This document shows positions 39,277 to 47,297 of a stretch of DNA of 64,000 nt, in pieces (within the stretch, counting starts at the first letter, position 1; each line of letters opens with the position of its first letter). The position numbers and the translations under genes are program-made. The DNA is taken from assembly GCA_050012175.1 (NCBI GenBank), contig JBEKHR010000022.1, positions 26,206 to 90,205 on the forward strand, given 5' to 3'. This DNA comes from CAVROP01 sp050012175. Its GTDB lineage: Bacteria > Acidobacteriota > Terriglobia > UBA7540. A model generated the notes under the pieces. That model was not told where the DNA came from and made no database searches. It saw only the letters and a program-made list of their open reading frames with translations.

Positions 39277-40692
39277 TCAGCAGCCGTCGGGCTGGTGGTG
39301 ATAGACATCCCAGCGCTTATAATTTGTCAGTGCCTCAGCGACGGCGCGGCCATAATGGCTGCGGTTGACGGCCACGTGATGCTCGTAGCCGTAGTTGCAG
39401 ATGTATTTCAGCAACTTTTGCATTTGCGGGATCCTGACCACACCGTAGCCGCCGAAACTCTTGGGTCGGTCGCTAGTGATTTCGCCCTCGCCCACGTAGG
39501 CGCGTAGCTTGCCCTTCAGGTCGTCGGTGGAAACGCGGCAATAGGTGAGCGGGCCGCTCTTCAGTTTGCCGACTACGGTTCCGAAGGTGTTTTCCTTGCC
39601 GACCGAGCCCGCTATGATCTCCTGGAAATCCATCTTGAAATCCTCGAAAAAGTGCTTGGGAAGATTTGAGCAGTGGAAGATCACGGCCTTATCGGGGTCT
39701 TCGCCGTAGTTGTTGTTCCAGTCTACGATGGCGCTGGGCTCGCCGGCGGCAAGCTGCAGGATGTACATCGAAATCATTCCGATCATGTCCGTCTCGCAAG
39801 CGCTGGGCATGAGGTTGTTGGACATCATGCTCATCAGCGTGCAGGGTACAACGCCGAAAAACTCCTCCATGGCCGTCCAGCACTGAACGGAGGAGCCTAC
39901 GAGTTCGTTAGCCTTGAGCCATTCGTCCACCACCAGGCCGAACTTTGCCATTTTCAATAGGGAAGCTGAGGGAACACCCTGCGTGGGGGCATAGCCTTGA
40001 ATGGAGGCGATCTTCGCCTGCACATTCGCGTCGTCATCCTTCAGACGCTGAATGCGCCCCAGGACTTCGGAGAGGTCCAGCGTTTCGACGCTGATTCCAT
40101 GGTTCTCCATCAGCTTCTCGCTGAACCGCACGGTGTTGAAGGCCGCAGGTCGTGCGCCGATCACGCCCACCCGGACGTTCTTGAGCCCCTTTACAATCCG
40201 GCAGGTGGCGGCAAAGGCCTTCAAGTCGTCCGCAAAGACCGGAGAGGAAGGAGCCTCCGTGTGCAGCGAGGTAAGCGTATAGCGGATGCCGTATTGCCAG
40301 AGGTTGTTGCAGGCCGACATCTTTCCGCAGAAGCTGTCGCGGCGCGTGCTCACCAGCATCTTGTTGGGCTCATCGGGGAAGGCATGGATCAGGACCGGCA
40401 CTTCCAGCCCCGACATGCGGATGGTGTTGGCCACACCGCGCTCGTCACCGAAGTTGGGAAGGCTGACGAGGATACCGTCAATCTCGTTACCATGTTGCTT
40501 GAACAGGTCCGCGCACTTACGCGCGTCCTGAAGGGTTTCAACTGAGCCGTATTTTGTTTCTTGCGGAGTCAGGCAGATGCTCTTGTAGCCTTGCTGCTCG
40601 AGAGTGCGCAAAACTTCTTCACGCCCATCGCGGGCCAGGATAGCGGGAAAGAAACCACGGTTGCCGATAATGACGCCTAAAGTTGTTGCCAT
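39277..40692 (-). CDS. L-fucose/L-arabinose isomerase family protein
   Basis: 471 residues from ATG 40692, which follows AAGGAGGATTTTCCC. Three-domain sugar isomerase fold: N-terminal Rossmann-like domain (ATTLGVIIGNRGFFP), a middle domain with LVSLPNFGDERG and RRDSFCGKMSACNNLWQYG, and a C-terminal part with CETDMIGMISMYILQLAAGEP, where Glu and Asp near the conserved W (TAMEEFFGV, DWNNNYGED) could bind the metal. Isomerises an aldose and ketose; the sugar is not known. Stands alone between the toxin-antitoxin pair and the peptidase. Confidence 0.83.
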   Translation of the reverse strand: MATTLGVIIGNRGFFPAILARDGREEVLRTLEQQGYKSICLTPQETKYGSVETLQDARKCADLFKQHGNEIDGILVSLPNFGDERGVANTIRMSGLEVPVLIHAFPDEPNKMLVSTRRDSFCGKMSACNNLWQYGIRYTLTSLHTEAPSSPVFADDLKAFAATCRIVKGLKNVRVGVIGARPAAFNTVRFSEKLMENHGISVETLDLSEVLGRIQRLKDDDANVQAKIASIQGYAPTQGVPSASLLKMAKFGLVVDEWLKANELVGSSVQCWTAMEEFFGVVPCTLMSMMSNNLMPSACETDMIGMISMYILQLAAGEPSAIVDWNNNYGEDPDKAVIFHCSNLPKHFFEDFKMDFQEIIAGSVGKENTFGTVVGKLKSGPLTYCRVSTDDLKGKLRAYVGEGEITSDRPKSFGGYGVVRIPQMQKLLKYICNYGYEHHVAVNRSHYGRAVAEALTNYKRWDVYHHQPDGC

Positions 40693-40847
40693 GGGAAAAT
40701 CCTCCTTGAGGTGGCCTGTAAAGTCTTCTAACGGGGTCGGGCCAGCGGGGCATTTTAGCACGAGACGGGGGAGGAGTGACAAGCGATGAATGACCCGCCC
40801 GAGCCAACCCAATTGATTGGTCGTTTCATTAAGTCATAAATGCATGG

Positions 40848-43082
40848 TTATTGCTTTTTCAGTTGGAACCCCGGCTCGCCGAATTGCCAGAGCAGAAAAC
40901 TCCACTCATCGGCCTGCTCCTGCTGGCGCTGTGTCTTTGTGGAGCCGAAGCCGTGGCCGGCTTCGTAGTCGACGCGCAGCAAAATCGGCTTGCCGCTCGC
41001 CGTGGCCGCTTGCAGGCGAGCGGCCAGCTTCCCAGGTTCCCACGAGATTACGCGGGGATCGTTGAAGCCGGTGGTAAGCATAACGGCAGGGTAAGCCGTG
41101 CCATCCTTCACATGGTGATAGGCGCTCATGGCATAGAGGCCTTTGAAGCCATCTTCTGTCTTGACGGTGCCAAATTCAGGAATGTTCGGGGGCCCATTGG
41201 GCGTGAACTCAGCCCGCACCACGTCGGACATCGGCACCGCGTCGATTACCGCCGCGAATAGGCCCGGGCTTTCGGTGATGGAGCGGCCAATGGTGATGCC
41301 GCCCGCGCTCCCGCCCAGGCCGCCAAGATGCGCCGAATCGGTATACTCGTGCTCAATCAAGTATTGCCCGCAGGCGACGAAGTCTTTCCAGGTATTCTGC
41401 TTGGTCAGTCCTTTGCCTGCCAAGTGCCAATCCTCACCGTATTCTCCGCCGCCGCGAACGTGGGCGACAGCAAAAACCCCACCGAGGTCGTACCACGCGA
41501 GTAGCTTGGGATCGAATCCGGGATCCTCGGTGATGCCGTAGGCGCCATATCCCCGAAGCTGCGTGGGATTTGAGCCATTCAGCTTTAGACCTCTCTTGTA
41601 AACGATGGAGAGCGGAACCATGGTCCCGTCGTAGCTCTTTGCTTTTACCTCGACGGATTCGAGGTCCTTGGGATCGTCGTAGGGGCCGATGGGCTGCAGC
41701 TTAGTATCCGCGACTTGCTTGGAATGGGGATCATATGCGTAGATCTTGTTGGCCTTCGTCCACGAAGTCATTTCGAGAAGTGTCCCAAGCACCCGCTGGT
41801 CCGTAGCGGCCAAGCTCACACTGCCGTCGAACGGCAGGGCGACAGGTTCGGGCTTTGATCCGTACGGCACACGCAGCAACCGCCCGATGCCGCCGTCCAG
41901 TTCCTGTACATAGAGGGCGTCTCGAGCTGCGGCGACATTCCGGATGACCACTTCGCTCGCCGGCACGATCACCTCCGCCCCGGCCAGACCCGGGTTCGAC
42001 AGCCTGGTGTGGAGCACCTTGAATCGCGGCGCGCCCTTGTGCGAGAGCAGATAGAGGTCTTCACCATGAACATCGAATCCGGTCACATCGTCATCAACGT
42101 CGCAGATCTCTTTCCAGGGAATGCCGGGCTTGTTAAGCGAAGCGAGCGGCGCTGAATACATCGTGATTTCGTTCTGGACGCCGTGCGCCACTATCCCGAA
42201 CGCATAGGATGAACCCGGCACTGTACCCGCAAACGGGATGTCCTCCGCCCGCACCTTGACGGCGGGCGAAACTTCGAAGCCGAAAACCGCGGGGTCCCTG
42301 TCCGGGTCTGCACCCAGCACATGCAGGTAGGAGCGGCTCTTGAGATAGCGGTCCGTGGGGGCCGCGTTCGGGCCCGACTTTTGCAGTCGGTTGTAAAGGA
42401 ATGAGCGGCCGTCCGGCAGCCAGTTGGGGCTCCCGAATTGCGCTCGGTCAATCACGTCGCCCGTTTCTTTTCCCGTGTTTGTATCCAGCACATGAAGGAC
42501 AGCATCCTCAGAGCCGGCGGGGGAGACACCGAAGGCCACGTAGCGGCCGTCAAGGGAGGGAGCGTAGTAGTCGATAGAGTAGTGAGGGCCGCCGGATTTG
42601 GCGAATGTTGCGGGATCCACCAGCAACTTCTCTTCTCCAGCGAGCCCGTTGCGCATATAGATCTTCGGAACGTCTTCTGTGGCCAGGCGTTCTTGGTAAA
42701 AATAGCGGCCATTCGGCAATCGCCGGACGTCAAAAACCCGCGCCCGCGCTGCTTCATCAAGCTCTTTAATTCTGCTCAGAAGCGCATCTCGCCCGGCAAT
42801 GCGCGCCAGGATGGCACGGGTGTAATCGTTTTGCGTCTTGAACCAACCGGCGACCTCGGGGTCCTTCAGATTCTCCATGTAACGGTAGGGATCAACGACT
42901 TTGGTGCCGAAATATTCCTCTGTCACCGGGCGGACGGGCGCCACCAGCGGAGTCTTGGGCGCGGCCTCGTCAGCGCCCTGTCCAGACGCGACACGGAGGC
43001 TGGGGAAGACAAGGGCCAACGACGCGAGGCTCGCGAGGATGAGGAGCCTGCGAAAGGGGGAGCTTGCATTGACTCTGCACAT
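40848..43082 (-). CDS. Prolyl oligopeptidase family serine peptidase (S9A), secreted
   Basis: 744 residues from ATG 43082, with AGGTG eight bases upstream and a signal peptide (FRRLLILASLASLALVFPSLRVASG). The N-terminal part is a seven-blade beta-propeller (FYQERL... to YAYDPH) and the C-terminal part an alpha/beta hydrolase. The nucleophile lies in LGGLGGSAGGITIGR and the His in DYEAGHGFGSTKTQ; RGGGEYGEDWH is the loop typical of prolyl oligopeptidases. It cleaves short peptides after proline, here outside the cytoplasm. No linked genes. Confidence 0.93.
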   Translation of the reverse strand: MCRVNASSPFRRLLILASLASLALVFPSLRVASGQGADEAAPKTPLVAPVRPVTEEYFGTKVVDPYRYMENLKDPEVAGWFKTQNDYTRAILARIAGRDALLSRIKELDEAARARVFDVRRLPNGRYFYQERLATEDVPKIYMRNGLAGEEKLLVDPATFAKSGGPHYSIDYYAPSLDGRYVAFGVSPAGSEDAVLHVLDTNTGKETGDVIDRAQFGSPNWLPDGRSFLYNRLQKSGPNAAPTDRYLKSRSYLHVLGADPDRDPAVFGFEVSPAVKVRAEDIPFAGTVPGSSYAFGIVAHGVQNEITMYSAPLASLNKPGIPWKEICDVDDDVTGFDVHGEDLYLLSHKGAPRFKVLHTRLSNPGLAGAEVIVPASEVVIRNVAAARDALYVQELDGGIGRLLRVPYGSKPEPVALPFDGSVSLAATDQRVLGTLLEMTSWTKANKIYAYDPHSKQVADTKLQPIGPYDDPKDLESVEVKAKSYDGTMVPLSIVYKRGLKLNGSNPTQLRGYGAYGITEDPGFDPKLLAWYDLGGVFAVAHVRGGGEYGEDWHLAGKGLTKQNTWKDFVACGQYLIEHEYTDSAHLGGLGGSAGGITIGRSITESPGLFAAVIDAVPMSDVVRAEFTPNGPPNIPEFGTVKTEDGFKGLYAMSAYHHVKDGTAYPAVMLTTGFNDPRVISWEPGKLAARLQAATASGKPILLRVDYEAGHGFGSTKTQRQQEQADEWSFLLWQFGEPGFQLKKQ

Positions 43083-43528
43083 GTTCAATTCACCTCGAAC
43101 TTGGGGATGATCGCCAGACGCGGCGCCCACCTGCGCCGCTCGTAACGGGAAGCACGCCTCCCTTGCTACTGATTCTTACCCGCATGCTACGGAAAGTCAA
43201 GCCAACGCAACACGCCCTGTGGAGCGCGAGCGTCTAATACGAAGGTGCATTCAACCCGAATTCGGAAGTTAGCGTGGGTGTGATGTGCATCTTGTAGGGG
43301 CACAGCGTCCGCCGCGGCGGATGCCCCTACGCCCGGCCCCGCACCATTTTGTTCCTCCGGTATCTGCGTCAAACGGGCCTCGAATCAAGTGATTCGGCTC
43401 GAACGGCGGCTGCCAACTTTCGAATTCGGGTTCAAAGGGATTTAATCTCCAAAAGATTCAAGACGCTCGTCTCGCCACGACGAGTCGGCAATCCTAAGGG
43501 CGACACTCGTCGCCGTAGTTCAGGTTGG
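43083..43528. repeat. Intergenic element with 18-base inverted repeats around a REP palindrome
   Basis: AACCCGAATTCGGAAGTT (43253-43270) is repeated inverted at 43415-43432 with one mismatch, enclosing about 145 bases. Inside is GTAGGGGCA...TGCCCCTAC (43294-43330), the same palindrome family as in rnr. The layout is that of a small non-autonomous element. No gene in this gap. Confidence 0.55.
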
Positions 43529-44032
43529 CTACCGCATCCGGTCCAGCACCGGGAAGACGATCAAGCTCAGGGCCACGTTGACCAGAACCGCGCTAGCTAA
43601 GTCCAGCGCCATGAAAGCAGGTGGCGATTCGAGCAAGGCGTGCTGAAGCCCCGCCATGCAGAGATTGTGGAGTAGGATGAGAGAAGCGGTCACCACGGAT
43701 CGGGCGAAAAGCGATTCAACGTTGAAGCGGATAGCGGCGAATGCAGCCAGATAGCCGACTAGTGCTTTCGCCATTCCGAACATGCCTACGTAACCATGCG
43801 AGAGCGCGTCCTGCATCAGGCCTAAACCGGTGCCCAATGCGATGCCGAAAATCTTATTCTGGCGAACCAAAGTGAAATACACGGTCACCAGCAACGGAAA
43901 GTCCATGAGTCCTGCCAGAGGGATCTTGAGGGGTAGGAAGGTCTGGAGCAAAAGCGCCACCAGGATGGTCACCCAGAGGGTAGCTGGATGGACTCGAAAA
44001 GCCTCGACTTCTCGCTGGGGAGTAACTGGCAT
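43529..44032 (-). CDS. mreD: MreD rod-shape-determining membrane protein
   Basis: 167 residues with five hydrophobic helices (WVTILVALLLQTFL, ALGTGLGLMQDALS and others). Its position directly after mreC and its size identify it. MreD links MreC to the MreB scaffold in the elongasome. The QDALSHGYVGMFGMAKALVGYL segment is the usual conserved centre. Ends the mre part of the cluster; mrdA is 6.7 kb further on. Confidence 0.9.
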   Translation of the reverse strand: MPVTPQREVEAFRVHPATLWVTILVALLLQTFLPLKIPLAGLMDFPLLVTVYFTLVRQNKIFGIALGTGLGLMQDALSHGYVGMFGMAKALVGYLAAFAAIRFNVESLFARSVVTASLILLHNLCMAGLQHALLESPPAFMALDLASAVLVNVALSLIVFPVLDRMR

Positions 44033-44112
44033 CGTGCTCTTAGACTATCAGAAGGACGCTGAGCGTGTGAATCACTCTTTCTTCTTCGCCGGCCAACTTG
44101 TGGTAGTTTGAA

Positions 44113-45030
44113 TTAAGAATGAGGGTTAACGTTTAAGGCTTGTTGCTGTATCGAATTGGGCTTCAAAACCACCAGCACGGTTTCGAGACGGTTCAGGTCT
44201 GCGGCTGGCTTTACCTCAACGTTCTTGTAAATGTTGCCGGCGCTGGTCCTAACGACCGTTCCAACACGAAGGCCCTTGGGGTAAATCTGGTCGAGGCCCG
44301 AGGTTAGGATGGCCTCGCCGGAGGAGACGGGCTCTTCATTCATAATGTAGCGAATCAGGCAGAGGTTCTGGCCATCGCCCTTAAGGACGCCCTGGACGCG
44401 GGTCTTTTCCAGCATTACGCCCACTCCGCTGGAGGGATCGGTGAGCAGGAGGACCTGGGAAGAGTGGGAGAAGACGGCGATAGTCTTGCCCACTATGCCT
44501 TGAGGAGTAATCACCGCGAGGTCCGAGGTAAGACCCTCATCCGCTCCCTTGCCGATGAAAATGGCGTTGGAGTTCTCACCCGGGCTGGAGGCAATGACTT
44601 CGGCCGCAACGGTCTGAAACGGGAGCTGGTTCTTGAACTCCAGCAGTGTGCGCAGCCGCAAAGATTCCGCCCCCTGTTCGGAAAGCTGCTGGATCTGGGA
44701 TTGCGCCGATACAAGCTCCGTATGGAGTTCCTGATTTTCTTGTTGAGCGCGCAGAAGGCTGCCATAGGTTCGCCAGGCCCCAAGGGAGATATCCATTATC
44801 CCGCGCAGCGAACGTTGGAACGGATCGATCGCGGCCACCGCCCAGACCCGAATGAGGCGCACGTCACGGTTGCGGGTGATTTGTAACGAGAGGAGCAAAA
44901 GTTGCGCAAGCAGGACCGCCGCCAGGATAAAAACCGGGCGGTGGCGCGCGATGAAGGCCTGCATATCGGGGCCTTCCCGCGTGACGGGCTGTGTTGACGC
45001 TGTCAGTTCCGGAGAGTTTGGATCAAACAT
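44113..45030 (-). CDS. mreC: MreC rod-shape-determining periplasmic protein
   Basis: 305 residues: one N-terminal membrane helix (PVFILAAVLLAQLLLLSLQI), a coiled coil (LLRAQQENQELHTELVSAQSQIQQLSEQ) and two beta-barrel domains (FQTVAAEVIASSPGENSNAIFIGKG, GIVGKTIAVFSHSSQVLLLTDPSSGVGV). MreC positions PBP2 in the periplasm. GLDQIYPKGLRVGTVV near the C-terminus is a conserved MreC signature. It lies between mreB and mreD on one transcript. Confidence 0.94.
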   Translation of the reverse strand: MFDPNSPELTASTQPVTREGPDMQAFIARHRPVFILAAVLLAQLLLLSLQITRNRDVRLIRVWAVAAIDPFQRSLRGIMDISLGAWRTYGSLLRAQQENQELHTELVSAQSQIQQLSEQGAESLRLRTLLEFKNQLPFQTVAAEVIASSPGENSNAIFIGKGADEGLTSDLAVITPQGIVGKTIAVFSHSSQVLLLTDPSSGVGVMLEKTRVQGVLKGDGQNLCLIRYIMNEEPVSSGEAILTSGLDQIYPKGLRVGTVVRTSAGNIYKNVEVKPAADLNRLETVLVVLKPNSIQQQALNVNPHS

Positions 45031-45198
45031 GAAATAAGCGCCCGCCGTAAGTGCTCAGTCGTCCGTCGTCACTAGAAAGCAGGCCGCTCTTCCTCTCTTG
45101 CGCCTTCGCCTCATTTCTGTTTAGCACGTTCTATGCCAAACTGGCTCGGGGAGTCAATCCAGCGGCCTCCCAGGACGATTCACCCGCGGTGTCCAGGG

Positions 45199-46224
45199 TC
45201 ATTCTATCGCAACTCGGCGCAAAAGCTTAAAATCCGTCAGCATTCTGCCAGTTCCCAGCACCACCGACGCCAGGGGGTCTTCGGCAATGGAAACAGGCAA
45301 ACCAGTTTCCTCGCGAATCCTCTTATCGAAGTTCTTCAGTAGCGCCCCGCCGCCGGTCAACACAATGCCACGGTCGGAAATGTCCGCAGAGAGTTCAGGG
45401 GGTGTGCGCTCCAGGGCCACACGGATGGCGTTCAGGATAGTCGCCACGCATTCGGAAAGCGAGTCACGGATCTCGGAGTCGTCTACGGTGATAGTCTTAG
45501 GAATTCCCTCCAGCAAATGGCGTCCCTTGATTTCCATGCTTAGGGGGTTCTCGAGCGGATAAGCCGAGCCGACCTCGATTTTGATTTGTTCGGCCGTGCG
45601 TTCGCCAATCAGCAAGTTGTACTTGCGCTTGAGGTAAGCTGTAACAGCCTCGTCCATCTCATTTCCTGCCACCCGCACGGAGCGGGCGTAGACGATGCCA
45701 GAGAGGGATATCACGGCGATGTCGGTCGTACCGCCGCCGATATCCACAATCATGCTGCCTGAAGGCTCTGTAATGGGCAGGCCGGCGCCAATGGCCGCCA
45801 TCATCGCCTGCTCCACCAGGAACACTTCGCTGGCCCTGGCACGCATGGCGGAGTCCTGCACGGCGCGCTTTTCCACCTGAGTGATTTCCGAAGGCACTCC
45901 GATGACGATGCGGGGGTGTACGAACATCTTGCGGTTGTGCGCTTTCTGGATGAAATAGTTGAGCATCTTCTCGGTGACTTTGAAGTCCGCGATGACGCCG
46001 TCTTTCAAAGGGCGAATGGCGACGATGTTTCCCGGCGTGCGCCCAAGCATATCCTTAGCTTCGCGTCCCACCGCCTCGATTTCTCCATTGACTTTGTTGA
46101 TGGCGACGATAGACGGTTCGTTAACCACAATGCCTTTGCCCCGCGCGAAGACAAGGGTGTTCGCGGTTCCAAGGTCAATCGCGAGGTCGGATGAGAAAAC
46201 ACTGAACAAAGAACGCACATTCAT
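45199..46224 (-). CDS. mreB: MreB actin-like scaffold protein
   Basis: 341-residue bacterial actin. ATP-binding motifs: DLAIDLGTANTLVF (phosphate 1), IVDIGGGTTDIAVISL (phosphate 2) and GIVLTGGGALLKNFD (adenosine). FSVFSSDLAIDLG at the start includes the amphipathic membrane-binding end. MreB directs lateral wall synthesis with MreC, MreD, RodA and PBP2. First gene of the cluster, so its upstream region should hold the promoter. Confidence 0.96.
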   Translation of the reverse strand: MNVRSLFSVFSSDLAIDLGTANTLVFARGKGIVVNEPSIVAINKVNGEIEAVGREAKDMLGRTPGNIVAIRPLKDGVIADFKVTEKMLNYFIQKAHNRKMFVHPRIVIGVPSEITQVEKRAVQDSAMRARASEVFLVEQAMMAAIGAGLPITEPSGSMIVDIGGGTTDIAVISLSGIVYARSVRVAGNEMDEAVTAYLKRKYNLLIGERTAEQIKIEVGSAYPLENPLSMEIKGRHLLEGIPKTITVDDSEIRDSLSECVATILNAIRVALERTPPELSADISDRGIVLTGGGALLKNFDKRIREETGLPVSIAEDPLASVVLGTGRMLTDFKLLRRVAIE

Positions 46225-47136
46225 TGCGTCGTCAACTCCTGCCTCGATGGAGTCTGAAATCGCCCGGAGGGGTTCATCATTCCATCATAATGGTCTTTCG
46301 GATCGCATTCGTGTCCCTCTTCCGGTATCGCGCCGTAATCGTGATTTGGTTTGACCCGGACTTGGGCAGCGGCGACCCGAAATGCCATCGAGTTCCCTCC
46401 CGCGCAATGGAGAAAACTCGCCCATTTGAAGCGCACAGAACCGTCAAAGCTCGCGAAGTGTGCTTCGCGCTTTGAACTGCGCGCTTCGTCGTCCGCGCTC
46501 TGCCCGATTCTCCCCGAGATTGATTCCAGCCCGCCTCTTTACCTTTTTCTCAAAGTACTCGGCAGATATGAAACAGAGAGGAAGGCGCGGAAGTACCGAG
46601 CCGGGACTGCGCAAAAAGCTGTGGTGCGACAAGAAATAGTCGTCCCCTCGACTTCGAGCGACCGCTCTGATTGGTCCACCGGCGGCCGAGGTGGTACGCC
46701 CATGGTGGTTTCGCACTCGCCTACTTATTCTTGACCAATCCAGCAATAGGGTCAAGAGGATTCAAGGGGCTGGAAATCTCGAATGTTCTGTTCTTTCCGG
46801 TCAGACACTAACGAAAGGCGAGAAGCAAATACTTTGCCAAAGAGGGGACCTTATAACCACTTGTGGATTGAAGAGTTAAGAGGCATCGCAGCACGATATG
46901 TTGAAGCCGTTTACGGCGAAATTACAGCGGTAAAGAAAAAACTACACGCCCGCGGCGATTTGAGCTGGGCTGAGGAAAGCCGAGCAAGCCGGTGGCCACG
47001 TTCCCCGTTGTTGGCATTCGGGGTAGCTTCCACGCTCCCTCTGGTGTCGTCCCAGTGCTCGATGACCGCCAGGTCTCGGGCGTTAGTTTGTACGGGCCCT
47101 TGACGTTCCCCAGGAAGCTTGCCGGCCCTGTGGCAG

Positions 47137-47215
47137 TGGGTCAATTTGATGCCGTAGCGGCGAGTTTATCTCGCCAAATGGCGGCGTAAAGCCCCCTCTA
47201 CATCAAATTGACCCA
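47137..47215. repeat. Miniature inverted-repeat element
   Basis: Perfect 15-base terminal inverted repeats TGGGTCAATTTGATG (47137-47151) and its complement (47201-47215) around a small hairpin GGCGAG-TTTAT-CTCGCC. A second imperfect hairpin (AGTACCGGCCCCG...CGGGGTCGCGTACT) follows at once. No coding potential. Confidence 0.65.
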
Positions 47216-47235
47216 GTACCGGCCCCGCCATTTTG

Positions 47236-47265
47236 TTGCCGGGGTCGCGTACTATCCTCTATAAT
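47236..47265 (+). promoter_or_regulatory. Candidate sigma-70 promoter of the PpiD-like gene
   Basis: TTGCCG (47236-47241), 18-base spacer, perfect TATAAT (47260-47265), about 32 bases before the ATG at 47298. Confidence 0.5.
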
Positions 47266-47297
47266 ACAAAGGTCTTGGCTAAGGTCGAGGAGCTTTC

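Larger units (their letters stand above)
46225..47297. other. Divergent intergenic region between mreB and the PpiD-like gene
   Basis: Over 1 kb with no supported gene. The longest frame (46783-47103) lacks a ribosome-binding site and domain-like sequence. It contains the 79-base inverted-repeat element at 47137-47215 and a promoter for the PpiD-like gene. The mreB promoter could not be placed with confidence. Confidence 0.5.

Noticed and set aside
46783..47103. 106-codon frame between mreB and the PpiD-like gene
   Set aside because: No ribosome-binding site, no hydrophobic or domain pattern; composition like surrounding non-coding DNA.
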